Source of the DNA: Ostreococcus lucimarinus CCE9901
Taxonomy: Eukaryota > Chlorophyta > Mamiellophyceae > Mamiellales > Bathycoccaceae
NCBI RefSeq assembly: GCF_000092065.1
Contig: NC_009358.1
Coordinates: 62,001-126,000 of the forward strand
Direction of reading: 5' to 3'
Length of the DNA stretch: 64,000 nt
How positions within the stretch are numbered: position 1 is the first letter of the stretch; every line of letters starts with the position of its first letter. The notes beneath the pieces were generated by a model that was given only the letters and a program-made list of their open reading frames with translations, ran no database searches and was not told the DNA's origin. A program made the translations under genes and the position numbers. Shown piece after piece: positions 9,002 to 18,352 of this stretch.

Positions 9002-12000
9002 ATGTCATCGACGACGACGATGACGACGACGCCGCCGGCGGGACGTTCGAGCGCGAGCGCGACGTCGTCCGCGAAGACCAATTCAGCGAAACCACTCGGG
9101 ACGTTCGATTGCGTGTATCGCGACCCCGACGCGCGCGCGCCCGTGCCTGGGAAGCTCAGCGTGTTCGAAACCGCGCTGTCGTTCACGTCGAACATCCTCG
9201 GGATGAATTTCGGAGGAACGAACGTCAAGATGAAGCTGCGGGACGTCAGCGAGGTGGACGGGACGACGCGGTTGGCGTTGAAGATTACGGGGAGGAACGA
9301 TAAGGTGCTGTTGCTGAGTTTTACGAATAGTGCGCCGGCGTTTGATTGCTTAGCGACGAGTTGGAAGCTGGTCCGCGCGGATGCCGACGTGCGAATCGCC
9401 ACCGGTCCGGGATTGCATCGGAAGAAGAAGTCCGGCGGCGCCGAGGCGAAGAATTTGATAGAGTACGGCAAGGACTTGTTTGAGGAGTATAAAGAGACGA
9501 TGGAGATCAAGGCGAGGAGTTTCGTAGAGGAGGCGAGTAAACTTGGGGCTAAACCGCGGCCGACGCCGAAAATGCCGATGGTCGATGTCGAGGATGAGGT
9601 GTCGAGGGCGCTGTTTATTCGCTTGGTCCGGGCGACGAATGTCGTGGCGATGGATTCGGGTGGGACGTCGGACCCGTTCGCGTCGGTGCGCTACCGTGGG
9701 CTCGAGTCGACGTCAAAAACGATCTGGAAAACGCTCGACCCGGAATGGGATGAGGTGTTCACGTTCAGAGTACCCCCCAACAAGACGACGTTGGACGAAA
9801 CAGATTTCGTAGAGATGCACATCTTTGATCGAGACGTCGCGCTCCATGATTTCATAGGTTATGTTAAACTCGATCTCACCGGTACGCGCGTGTACAGCTC
9901 AAAGCGCACGAAGATGACTCTCGAGTTGAAAAATCTTCCCGCCGACCAGCAGCCAGACTTTTTCGACGTCAATCACTTGAAGGAGAAGCTCATGTTTTGG
10001 GAGGGTGAGCGCCAAATCACGGGTACGGTGGAGATTGAATACTGGCTCGGGAATCGTCACGACGCGGACTACAGGATTGCGGGTGTGCCGTTATTGAGAA
10101 AACCTGATCCACGAGCCGGGGAAGCGATGAATCACTTCTGCGATCCGGTATCGGCACTTTTGCGCGTCGAGGTGAAGTGTGGCAGAAACATAATCAACCT
10201 AGACGACGACGACGGAAGCGATCCATACGTTGAAGTGGCTGTAGTTCAGCCAGATGGGACAGAGGAGAAACATCAAACACACTACATCGACGACGCGACC
10301 GATCCCGAATGGAACAGCACCTTCAACTTTATCGCCGCAAAGCCGTACAAGGCAGATTTAGTATTTCGCATGTACGATTACGATGGCGTGACAAGTTATG
10401 ACGATTTGATCGGCATGGTACGCATACCGATCAGTGAACTACAAACGCACAAAGGAATCACAAAGTTTCCAGACTCGCAGTGGTACACCCTGCTCGACGC
10501 TGAGGGCAAAGACTGCGACAAGGAAGGCACAAAGTACGGCGATATTGAAATCAGGGCCTACCTCGACGAAGAATATTTCGAGCACTTGCACGGTGGTAAC
10601 ACAAGTAAGGCCGTAGGTAAGCTTACATTGGACGTTTTGGAGGCAAAAGACTTAGAAGGCGCGCCGGACACGTACGTCATGGTCAAAACCGGGCCATATT
10701 GGTCGAGATTATCCGATCAAAAGGCGCAAAGCAATCCGCAGTGGAACGTGCGTTTGAGATACCCAATCATAGAACCGAGCGAACCGGTGACGGTCGGGGT
10801 GTTCAATTTATCTGATGGCTCTATGATTGGAAAGATAAGATGTGTTCTCTCTGGTTTAGACGATGGTTTGCGCTACGAGGATGATTTTCCGCTCAAGACG
10901 GTGAACAGGAGCGGTGTCGTCGTGACGAATGGCACGCTGCGCTGTTCGTTTACGTTCAAGCACAAATCGACTGCATCTTTCGCGAGTCGTTACATGCAGC
11001 CAGTACTTCCCGATAAGTGGTATATACAGCCGCTTTCGGATACCGAACGACGGCGCATGCTCAGGGCGCATTCCATGATGATGATGAAGCGACTTTACAA
11101 CTCGAATCCATCCATCCCGGAAGTTGTCTCCAAGGAACTCCTCGACTTTTCCAAGCAAGATGTCAGCATCAAGAGTATCAAGAGCTCAATCGCACGGATG
11201 GAGCGCGTCGTAACGAATTTGACATCGATCGGCGATAATCTTTCGTACGCGCTGAGCTGGGAGTCTATCCCGCTCACTATTTTCGTGCAACTGGTCATGG
11301 TGTACGTCATTCATCATCCGCACATGTTCTTTCCCATGTTCTTCTTGAGCATCGCGTTCCAGTCGCTGATGCGGTTTCCATCGCGTTACCAGCGCACGCT
11401 CGACCGCTGCGTACCTGACGATTGGCTCACCGTCGGCTTGGCGTTTCCACCGGATTCCGAAGAAGAGCTCGAGAAGAAGAAAGCGAGCGAAGCCGAGGCA
11501 AAGAAAAAACTTGAAGAGGCGAAGAAACTCGCGTTGGAGGAAGAAAAGCGTAAGGAAGCGGAAAAGAAAGAAGAAGAGAAGGAATCTGAAATTCAGAAGC
11601 CTCGCGAAGTGTTTTCGTTCGAAAGCCTAAATCCGCTCGCGGCGTTGCAGCGCCAAATGGATGAAATCACACAGATGATTACTGACGCCCAAGTCGTTTT
11701 GGATGACGCCGCCGGTATTCTCGAGCGCGTCGTGGGCATACTAGACTGGGACGAGCCTCGCGTGACCGCGTGCGTCGTCGTCGGTCTTTTCCTCATCGCT
11801 TGGGCTTTCATCTTCATCGACGCCGTCATTCGATTCATAACAACCGTCGTCGTCGGCGTCTTCGTCAAAACATTCTTCACCATCTTCTCCCCGGTCGCCA
11901 TCAAATGGGGCGTTTCATTCGCCACCCTCTTCGCTCTACGCCATCCCGCAATCTTACCCGACGCCGCCACCGCCGCGATCGAGGAAGAAAAGCGTCTTCG

Positions 12001-12169
12001 CCGCGCCGCCGCCCAAGCCGCCGCCCAAGCCTCCAGCGCCGGCGCCAAGGTCGAGAGCAAGGACAAGGCCGAAATCTTCGAGCCCAAATCCGCGGTTTTC
12101 GACCCGAGGCCGCTCGCTCCAGTGAACGTCTTCTACCGAATTCCGACCCAGGCCACGCGCGTGTTGTAA
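9002..12169 (+). CDS. GRAM + multiple C2 + PRT_C transmembrane protein (MCTP-like)
   Basis: Likely ER or ER-plasma-membrane contact-site protein that binds phospholipid through C2 domains. 1,055 aa from ATG 9002; an upstream in-frame extension to 8231 overlaps the previous gene and is rejected. A GRAM/PH-like domain covers about residues 30-125 (GKLSVFETALSFTSNI). Three C2 domains start near 201, 383 and 537. The first two have Ca2+-ligand-type loops (SGGTSDPFASV; DDDDGSDPYVEV), while the third (EGAPDTYVMVKTG) lacks the usual acidic pair. A PRT_C-type region follows (from 658, SRYMQPVLPDKWYIQPLSD). Hydrophobic hairpins lie at about 758-790 and 920-955, separated by a very charged K/E-rich coiled coil at 818-860. 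Plant MCTPs share C2 plus PRT_C; an N-terminal GRAM domain is unusual. Confidence 0.88.
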   Translation: MSSTTTMTTTPPAGRSSASATSSAKTNSAKPLGTFDCVYRDPDARAPVPGKLSVFETALSFTSNILGMNFGGTNVKMKLRDVSEVDGTTRLALKITGRNDKVLLLSFTNSAPAFDCLATSWKLVRADADVRIATGPGLHRKKKSGGAEAKNLIEYGKDLFEEYKETMEIKARSFVEEASKLGAKPRPTPKMPMVDVEDEVSRALFIRLVRATNVVAMDSGGTSDPFASVRYRGLESTSKTIWKTLDPEWDEVFTFRVPPNKTTLDETDFVEMHIFDRDVALHDFIGYVKLDLTGTRVYSSKRTKMTLELKNLPADQQPDFFDVNHLKEKLMFWEGERQITGTVEIEYWLGNRHDADYRIAGVPLLRKPDPRAGEAMNHFCDPVSALLRVEVKCGRNIINLDDDDGSDPYVEVAVVQPDGTEEKHQTHYIDDATDPEWNSTFNFIAAKPYKADLVFRMYDYDGVTSYDDLIGMVRIPISELQTHKGITKFPDSQWYTLLDAEGKDCDKEGTKYGDIEIRAYLDEEYFEHLHGGNTSKAVGKLTLDVLEAKDLEGAPDTYVMVKTGPYWSRLSDQKAQSNPQWNVRLRYPIIEPSEPVTVGVFNLSDGSMIGKIRCVLSGLDDGLRYEDDFPLKTVNRSGVVVTNGTLRCSFTFKHKSTASFASRYMQPVLPDKWYIQPLSDTERRRMLRAHSMMMMKRLYNSNPSIPEVVSKELLDFSKQDVSIKSIKSSIARMERVVTNLTSIGDNLSYALSWESIPLTIFVQLVMVYVIHHPHMFFPMFFLSIAFQSLMRFPSRYQRTLDRCVPDDWLTVGLAFPPDSEEELEKKKASEAEAKKKLEEAKKLALEEEKRKEAEKKEEEKESEIQKPREVFSFESLNPLAALQRQMDEITQMITDAQVVLDDAAGILERVVGILDWDEPRVTACVVVGLFLIAWAFIFIDAVIRFITTVVVGVFVKTFFTIFSPVAIKWGVSFATLFALRHPAILPDAATAAIEEEKRLRRAAAQAAAQASSAGAKVESKDKAEIFEPKSAVFDPRPLAPVNVFYRIPTQATRVL

Positions 12170-12501
12170 TTTAACCAAGAGCTCCTCGCGCTTCGTTTGA
12201 CACCGAATGATGTCTCGTCACTGTTCGCCCGTGTCCCGAGCGCAGTCTCGGTGAGAGACCGCACAGTGCGGCGCGCCCCTCACTCGCGCCACGCGAGCGC
12301 GCGGAAACGACGCGAAAGGCGTCCAACCGCGCGTTCGATCCGCCTCGCGCGCTCGGGCGGGTGCGATCGCGCGCGGTCGGCGAAGATCCGTCGAGTGGCG
12401 GCGGCGGCGGCTCGAGTTTGAAGATTTACGCCTCACGCGCGCGCACGACTTCGCGAGGACGACGGAGGTCGCGCTGAGAAGTCCGTGGTAACTTTTAGCG
12501 C
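12170..12501. other. Intergenic region between MCTP-like and PP2A-B55 genes
   Basis: 332 bp between two same-strand genes. GC-rich with short CG-rich tracts. I see no ORF with homology, no tRNA-like box and no repeat of note. It presumably holds the 3' end of one transcript and the promoter of the next. Confidence 0.6.
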
Positions 12502-14043
12502 ATGCCTCGCTCGAGCGCGGCGAGCATGGAGGCGACGATGACGCCCGGTCAGCTCGGATGGGACTTTTCCCAGGTTTTCGGCGAACGCGCGCCGGGGGAG
12601 GAGGTGCAGGACGCGGATGTCATATCGGCGGTAGAGTTTAACGCCGATGGAGAAAAACTGGCGACAGGTGATCGCGGTGGGCGTGTCGTGCTGTTTGAAC
12701 GCGTGTACCAGAGTAAGAGCGCGATGGAGGAGTTACGTTCGAGGTTCGACGAGAGCGGCGTGGCGAGCGACGTCGACGGCGGCGAGAAAGGGACGGACGC
12801 GGCGTTTAGTGGACGCAAGGAACCGGTGGAATATCGTTACTTGACCGAGTTTCAATCGCACGAGCCGGAGTTTGATTATCTCAAGTCGCTGGAGATTGAG
12901 GAGAAGATCAATACGTTGAAGTGGTGTCACCAAGGGGCGAACGACGCGAATTTCTTGTTGTCCACAAACGACAAGACGATCAAGCTCTGGAAGGTATATG
13001 AGAAGCACTTAGAGTGCGTGAGTGGGTTCAACGTCCATAGAGAAGAAGATAGATTCGGGTTTAGACGGACGAATGGTGGGAAGGCCGCCACGACGAGCGC
13101 GACGGGCATTGGCGCTTTGGCGAATGAGCAACACGCGGGCGCGCTGAAGATTCCCTCCGTCGTGCGTGGGGAGAGCGTGTTCACGGCGAGAAACCGGCGA
13201 ATGTATGCGAACGCGCACGCGTATCACATCAACTCGCTGAGCGTGAATAGCGATGGAGAGACGTTTATTAGTGCGGATGATTTGCGGATAAACTTGTGGC
13301 ACTTGGAGAGTACGCAGCAAAGTTTCAACATCGTGGACATCAAACCTACGAACATGGAAGACTTGAGCGAGGTGATCACCGCCGCGGAATTTCACCCGGT
13401 GCACTGTAACTATTTGGCGTTCTCGTCGAGCAAAGGAACCATACGTTTGACGGATTTACGTCAACACTCGGTGTGCGATTCGCACTGTAAGCTGTTTGAA
13501 CTCCCGGAGCCGGCGGAGAAGAGAAGTTTCTTTTCGGAAATCATAGCCAGCATCAGCGACATCAAGTTCAGTCGAGACGGTCGATACATATTATCGCGAG
13601 ATTATCTCACCATGAAACTTTGGGACGTCAACATGGACAGCAAACCTGTGGCGACGGTGAACGTGCACGAGCACCTTCGTCCCAAACTGTGCGACTTGTA
13701 CGAGAACGATTCTATTTTCGACAAGTTTCAATGCTGCGTCAACCACGACGGTTCTCAAGTCGCCACAGGTTCATACGGGAACGTGTTCAAGAGCTTTAAC
13801 ACCGCTATCGGCGACGAGGGTGAATCGGGAGGCCAATTTGAAGTGTCCAAGGATCCGCGGGGCAGATTGACTCCGAAGACGCGCGGCAACGGATATCACG
13901 GCGGCGCCGGTGACATCTTCAACCTTCCTCCGGCTGATTTCCGCGCGAACAAAATCCTCCACATGGCCTGGCACCCGAAAGAAGACATCATCGCCACTGC
14001 CGCCGCCAACTCCCTGTACTTCTTCTCCGGCGGCTCTCCGTGA
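12502..14043 (+). CDS. PP2A regulatory subunit B55 (WD40)
   Basis: Regulatory B (PR55/B55) subunit that directs protein phosphatase 2A to its substrates, including mitotic exit targets. 513 aa, single exon, somewhat longer than the usual 440-500 owing to inserts. Family signatures: DVISAVEFNADGEKLATGDRGGRVV in blade 1 (shown here as separate motifs VEFN and ATGDRGGRV), EFQSHEPEFDYLKSLEIEEKIN, then LLSTNDKTIKLWKV. Later come SLSVNSDGETFISADDLRINLWHL, the EFHP and SSKGTIRLTDLRQ strands and SRDYLTMKLWDVNM. These span the seven-blade propeller. A serine/glycine-poor insert at about 170-225 and a longer segment near 430-475 are lineage-specific. Confidence 0.95.
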   Translation: MPRSSAASMEATMTPGQLGWDFSQVFGERAPGEEVQDADVISAVEFNADGEKLATGDRGGRVVLFERVYQSKSAMEELRSRFDESGVASDVDGGEKGTDAAFSGRKEPVEYRYLTEFQSHEPEFDYLKSLEIEEKINTLKWCHQGANDANFLLSTNDKTIKLWKVYEKHLECVSGFNVHREEDRFGFRRTNGGKAATTSATGIGALANEQHAGALKIPSVVRGESVFTARNRRMYANAHAYHINSLSVNSDGETFISADDLRINLWHLESTQQSFNIVDIKPTNMEDLSEVITAAEFHPVHCNYLAFSSSKGTIRLTDLRQHSVCDSHCKLFELPEPAEKRSFFSEIIASISDIKFSRDGRYILSRDYLTMKLWDVNMDSKPVATVNVHEHLRPKLCDLYENDSIFDKFQCCVNHDGSQVATGSYGNVFKSFNTAIGDEGESGGQFEVSKDPRGRLTPKTRGNGYHGGAGDIFNLPPADFRANKILHMAWHPKEDIIATAAANSLYFFSGGSP

Positions 14044-14234
14044 GCCGCCCGAGGCGAGAAAGCACCGCGCGGGTCCTGCCCGCGCTCATAGAACCAACAG
14101 CGCCAACGCGCAGCCGCTCGATTTTAATCACGCAAATTAGCGCCGATCGCGTTTCCGCTTCCATCGCGTCGATTTTCGCACCCGCCTTCGCGCGTCGACA
14201 CCGCACTGCGCGCAGCGGCGACGCGCTCGCCGGC

Positions 14235-14762
14235 ATGGACGCGTCCACCTTCCGAGCGTTCCGCGACCGCGGCGCCTTCGCCCCGCACGAACAGACGAAA
14301 ACGACCACCGACGACCCATCGCGCCGTCCTTCGTTTCACGACGCCGAGCGCGCGACGCGCAGCACCGCCGACCAAGCGTCGCATTCGGTCCCAGTCGGTC
14401 GGTCCCAGTCGCCGCGTCGACTCGACGGCTGGCCCGAGGAAACTCGACACATCAATATCGGCGCTCGCACCGTTCACTGGCGCCGATCCCACACGCGCGC
14501 GACGCTGCAGGCGTTGATGTGGTCGGGCGTCGTCGCGACGTCGTGCTGGTGCTACCTGCGCGTCAGCTCCGTCAGCGGCGCGCTGCTCCTCGGCGCGTGC
14601 GTGTTCGCCAAGGCGAGCTTCGACATGCTGGTCGCGCTCAGATCGTCGAAGAGCGAGACCACCGCGAATTGGTACGTCGAGGACGCGAACGAGGCCGTCC
14701 ACACGGGACCATTCGTGACGCCGCGGTACGGCGCCGAGGACGGCCGAGCCGAAGCCGCGTAG
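14235..14762 (+). CDS. Small membrane protein of unknown function (175 aa)
   Basis: Not recognised. From ATG 14235 the product is 175 aa. The frame is open further upstream only from a GTG overlapping the stop of the B55 gene. The first ~95 residues are polar and low in hydrophobicity. Two close hydrophobic segments follow at about 97-115 (LMWSGVVATSCWCYL) and 120-142 (GALLLGACVFAKASFDML), then a short acidic tail. This suggests a hairpin membrane protein. Gene reality rests on length, frame and the clean membrane segments; orthologue conservation would confirm it. Confidence 0.55.
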   Translation: MDASTFRAFRDRGAFAPHEQTKTTTDDPSRRPSFHDAERATRSTADQASHSVPVGRSQSPRRLDGWPEETRHINIGARTVHWRRSHTRATLQALMWSGVVATSCWCYLRVSSVSGALLLGACVFAKASFDMLVALRSSKSETTANWYVEDANEAVHTGPFVTPRYGAEDGRAEAA

Positions 14763-14983
14763 CGCGTCGCGATATCGCGAACTGTAGATCTATCTAGCCC
14801 TGAACGCCGATCGACCGCCGGTCGACGCGTCGTTCGCGCACATAGCCGTCGCTTTCTTTGTATTCACTCGTGCCGCGCACGTTTGCGATCGATCTTCGAT
14901 CGCGCTCGCGAGTCCTCGCGTCCCGCTCGACGACCCCGCGCGCGATCTTGTCCGCACTTTGAGACTCCCGAAGCGCGCGCGCC

Positions 14984-15320
14984 ATGCTTCGAGAGATCGC
15001 TAAGCGAGTGATTCCGCGAAAGCAGTGGGCGGCCACATACGTCGATACCATGCCCGTGCGTGCGCGGTGACCGGTGACGCGCGCGCGCGACGTTTTAATT
15101 CGCTCGGGACACGGCTCGGGTGAGCTTCGTTTTATCGACAGAAAAGACTGACGACGACGCGCTTCGTGCGCTGAACCGCGCGCAGAGCATGCGACACGCG
15201 AGAGGCGCCGCGCGATGGGGCGGAGTGGCGGTGTTTGGGTTGTTTTGGTTGATCGGGGACGAGTCGTTCGCGTGGGCGAAGAGCGTCGTCGTCGGCGGAG
15301 CCTCGGAGGAGGAGGAATAG
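14984..15320 (+). CDS. 68-aa single-pass membrane protein, two exons, probably organellar
   Basis: Not recognised. Exons 14984..15055 and 15186..15320 join in phase 0 to a 68-aa product: a basic N terminus (MLREIAKRVIPRKQW), a hydrophobic span (GGVAVFGLFWLIG) at about residues 35-47, and an acidic tail ending GASEEEE. Size, basic N terminus and single span resemble small accessory subunits of mitochondrial inner-membrane complexes, but I cannot assign one. The evidence for the gene is the intron, which has GTGCG donor, ACTGAC and GCAG acceptor exactly like the other introns here. It is convergent with the RHD3 gene, 92 bp away. Confidence 0.6.
15056..15185 (+). other. Intron of the 68-aa protein gene (130 nt)
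   Basis: Phase 0. Donor CC|GTGCGTG, acceptor GCGCAG|A, ACTGAC at 15147..15152, 34 nt before the acceptor. It joins VDTMP to SMRHARG. Confidence 0.7.
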
Positions 15321-15412
15321 GTTGTGCGGTGCGAGATTTCGCGCATGTGATATTAAAAAAGACGTGATCGAATGCTTTTACGCTCGCGCGCGATGCGACG
15401 AATCGAGAGGCG

Positions 15413-17950
15413 TCATCGTCCCACGGTTTCGCGCGGTTTCGCGCGTTGCCGGACGCCCTGCGACGTGATATCCCCGCTCGCGTGCGCGAATTGAGAGTTT
15501 GGATCGGTCCCGGCGTGGGCGACGGTGCCACCGACCGGGGCGGCGGGGATCGGAGTGGACTCGGGCGACCAACTGCGCGCGCCCTCGTCGGCGAGTTTTT
15601 TCAGTATGCCCACGCCAACTGGGACGATTTTCGCCGCGAGGACGGTCAAGCCCGGGACCATGCCGAGCTGCATCGCGGATGTGACGTCGAGTTGATTAAA
15701 GATCGCGCGAGCGTATAAGCCCAGAGCGACGATGATGAATAGCGTCAAAGGATGCGTGAGCAACCATTTGATTTCATTCATGCCCAAGATTATCAACAGA
15801 ACAATCATCCAAATTGGCGCGCCTCCGGTGAGGGCTCGTCGCGCGGCTTCTTTCGCCGCCATGGCTTGCGAGACGGCGTAGAGAGTATCGGATTCGAACT
15901 GAAGCCAAATCGTTCGACATTCGGCAGGAGTCAAGATGACGGCGTCATCGGCGGCGTCTTCCCATTCCGTCGGCAGCGACACGGCGACTGGTTCTGCCGT
16001 CGACGGCGTTTCCGTCGCATCGTCGCCGTCTTCAACGCCCGATGTCAGCGGCGCATCCGATGGAATCAGGCCGTAAAGCGCAGTTTCGATCGATTTAATT
16101 GCCGCGTCGTCGCCCTTCTTATCTGCACGGTCGTCCAGACGCGTCACCGCGAGGAGCGATAACACCCGCAGAGCTTCTCGCTGTGCTTTTCTATTTATCG
16201 CCGCCACGTCATCCAGCGGACGCCAAATTCTCGGTAAACCCTTGGAATCTTTCGAAAACACTCGAGCAAACGCTTGTTTCATGTGTGCCAACGCAGCGGT
16301 GGCGGCGTCGCGCGATTTCCCGTCGACTACCTCGGTGATTCTATTGCGCATGTTCTGGTGCACGCGCTCTACTTCCTCATCGCTGGGCTCAAACTCACTC
16401 ACAGCATCCGCCACTTCCGAATTCCACTTTTCCGCAGCGCTCGAGCGCATTTGGCGCAGCTTGTACCACATGTCACGCGGTGCTTCCTCCAACAGTCCGA
16501 TGGCTTGCGCGCTGACGCCGCGCTCCATCGCACGTTCGCACGCGTGAATGGTCAAGTTCATGCGTTCCTTACGCAACGAGTCCACGATCGCATCGATGGT
16601 CTTGTGGAAATTTTTTGTTTCCTCCACGACAAAATCCGCCCACGCGAGATCATCGGTCGGTAAAGACTCGTCGAGTCTTTCTTCCCACTGCGCGTCGAGC
16701 TTGGTAAACGTCTCCTTCAAAAACGTCGCGAATCCAACTCTATCTTCACTTCGCTTTTTCCCCGGCACGTACGCCGCCGCGGCGTCACCAAGTGTCGCGT
16801 TCACTTCGTGCACGAGCGACTCGACAATATCTTGACGCACGTGTTCTAAATGCATCGATGCGACCTCGCCGAGCGTCTTGGCGACGCGCGCTTTCAAATC
16901 CAAGCGCTTCGCTTCGCGCACCTCCTTCACGAAGTACTTGGCTTCGTCGTCGTAAGGTGTCAAGGCTTTGTTCGTCAACTTTTCAATTTTGGACACAAGA
17001 TGCGACACCTTGGCGCTTTTGGCTTCCTTCAGTAGATTCGCCAGTTCGTCGCACTCGGTAATTTGCGCGAGCGCGGCGTCGGCGATTTCCTCGCATCGCA
17101 CTGTAGCTACCATAATCTTGTGCGCAGGCAGATCTAAGTCTTTATTCGCCTTGACCGTGTTCCACACTTCACGCAATGAAACCCCCAAACCGGAAATGGG
17201 TACCGCTGCGGCGGTGTCGCGTAAACTGTCCGCAGCGTTCGCCGGCGCGTCAAAGCGCGCGCGCAGCGCCTTCGCTTCTGCGACAAACAACTCGTGCTCA
17301 TGCTCGTAATGCGGCAGCGAAGTGAATTTCAACTCAAACAAGTCCGTAATCGCACTGTTCGCGTACCTCTCCGGCTTCGTGATGCCGCGCCAGATCGATT
17401 CTAAATCTCCGCGCAAATTCTCCACAAGCCGCTCAAACGGCGTCTTCGACCTATCCCGAATCACAAACAACAACACCGTCTTCTTCTCCGGCGAAAACAC
17501 CTTCAAGTTCACCTCAAATATCGTCCTCAACAACGGTTTCCCGCTCGCTTGTTCCCGACCGATATCGTTGCACCACATATTCACCAACAGCACGTCCGCG
17601 CTCGCCATCGCGAAGAGCGCCGTCTGCTTCTCGAACGCCGTGTCCTCCTCCCCTCGTTCGCGTCCATCCGTCCCCTCCAGATCCATCACCAGCGTCGGCG
17701 TCGTTTCACACGTTTCCGCTCGCGACAGCCACACTCCTTGCGTCGTTTGCGACCGTCCGAGGCTATCATCCATCTCCCGGAACGCCGTCCCGAACGCGTG
17801 GTTCAGCAGCGTCGACTTCCCCGAGCTCTGCGGTCCCATGATGGCGACGATTTGATACTTCGACTCCCACCCGCTCGCGTTCGCCGGCAGCGCCGCGCGC
17901 AGACTTTCATCGACGTACTCTCCGTCGAACGTCACGATCTGCGTCGCCAT
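15413..17950 (-). CDS. RHD3: RHD3/Sey1 family dynamin-like GTPase for ER fusion
   Basis: ER-membrane GTPase of the atlastin/Sey1/ROOT HAIR DEFECTIVE 3 class, which drives homotypic fusion of ER tubules. 845 aa, within the family range. G1 is GPQSSGKST (residues 39-47), G2 region QTTQGVW, G3 DLEGTDGRER, G4 RDRSKT. A long helical middle domain follows. The C terminus has two hydrophobic segments forming the membrane hairpin (WMIVLLIILGMNEIKWLL and PLTLFIIVALGLYARAIF) and a short polar cytosolic tail. Single exon, ATG 17950. It is divergent from the membrane-protein gene starting near 18307. Confidence 0.95.
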   Translation of the reverse strand: MATQIVTFDGEYVDESLRAALPANASGWESKYQIVAIMGPQSSGKSTLLNHAFGTAFREMDDSLGRSQTTQGVWLSRAETCETTPTLVMDLEGTDGRERGEEDTAFEKQTALFAMASADVLLVNMWCNDIGREQASGKPLLRTIFEVNLKVFSPEKKTVLLFVIRDRSKTPFERLVENLRGDLESIWRGITKPERYANSAITDLFELKFTSLPHYEHEHELFVAEAKALRARFDAPANAADSLRDTAAAVPISGLGVSLREVWNTVKANKDLDLPAHKIMVATVRCEEIADAALAQITECDELANLLKEAKSAKVSHLVSKIEKLTNKALTPYDDEAKYFVKEVREAKRLDLKARVAKTLGEVASMHLEHVRQDIVESLVHEVNATLGDAAAAYVPGKKRSEDRVGFATFLKETFTKLDAQWEERLDESLPTDDLAWADFVVEETKNFHKTIDAIVDSLRKERMNLTIHACERAMERGVSAQAIGLLEEAPRDMWYKLRQMRSSAAEKWNSEVADAVSEFEPSDEEVERVHQNMRNRITEVVDGKSRDAATAALAHMKQAFARVFSKDSKGLPRIWRPLDDVAAINRKAQREALRVLSLLAVTRLDDRADKKGDDAAIKSIETALYGLIPSDAPLTSGVEDGDDATETPSTAEPVAVSLPTEWEDAADDAVILTPAECRTIWLQFESDTLYAVSQAMAAKEAARRALTGGAPIWMIVLLIILGMNEIKWLLTHPLTLFIIVALGLYARAIFNQLDVTSAMQLGMVPGLTVLAAKIVPVGVGILKKLADEGARSWSPESTPIPAAPVGGTVAHAGTDPNSQFAHASGDITSQGVRQRAKPRETVGR

Positions 17951-18306
17951 CGTCGTCGCGCCGAGCCGTCGAGACGCGCAATCCAGTCAACCAACGGTGA
18001 ATTCGCTCGATCGTTCGTTCGCTCGCTCGCGCGCGCGCGCGCGCGTCCGTCGCTCGCGCGCGTCCGTCGGCGTCGATCGTCGCGTCGTCGGTCGATCGAT
18101 CGCTCGGCGCGCGTCGCGACGATCGCGACGAACGATTCGCGGCGAGATGTGCCGTCGCCGCGCTGTCGTCGCGCTGTCGCACTCGACGACGCGCGCGACC
18201 GAGCGAGGACGCGCGCATCGTCGCCGACGACGGCCGAGCGGCGCGAGAGAGACGCGCGCGCGCGTCGGGAGCGCGCGTCGGGGCGAACGGCGCGACGACG
18301 ACGACG
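17951..18306. other. Divergent intergenic region with simple-sequence DNA
   Basis: 356 bp between the RHD3 start and the next gene. It contains runs of (CG)n, CGAT-type repeats, and from about 18295 a GAC/GAT trinucleotide microsatellite that continues into the next coding region. ORFs here are low-complexity Arg/Ser-rich translations of the repeats and have no support. It must contain both promoters. Confidence 0.6.
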
Positions 18307-18352
18307 ATGACGATGACGACGATGACGACGACGACGACGATGACGATTCGGA
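18295..18352 (+). repeat. GAC/GAT trinucleotide microsatellite
   Basis: About 19 near-perfect ACG/ATG triplets, interrupted mainly by C-to-T changes. In the chosen frame it encodes Met/Thr repeats at the start of the next protein. In the -1 direction it would encode Asp runs. Confidence 0.85.

Noticed and set aside
15056-15141. Alternative splice models for the 68-aa gene using GTGACC donor or GACAG acceptor
   Set aside because: They use signals unlike the other introns or run into a stop. The GTGCG/ACTGAC/CAG combination gives a phase-0 join.
15870-15905. tRNA B-box-like GGATTCGAACTGAA
   Set aside because: It lies inside RHD3 coding sequence. No A box, acceptor stem or cloverleaf could be drawn around it.
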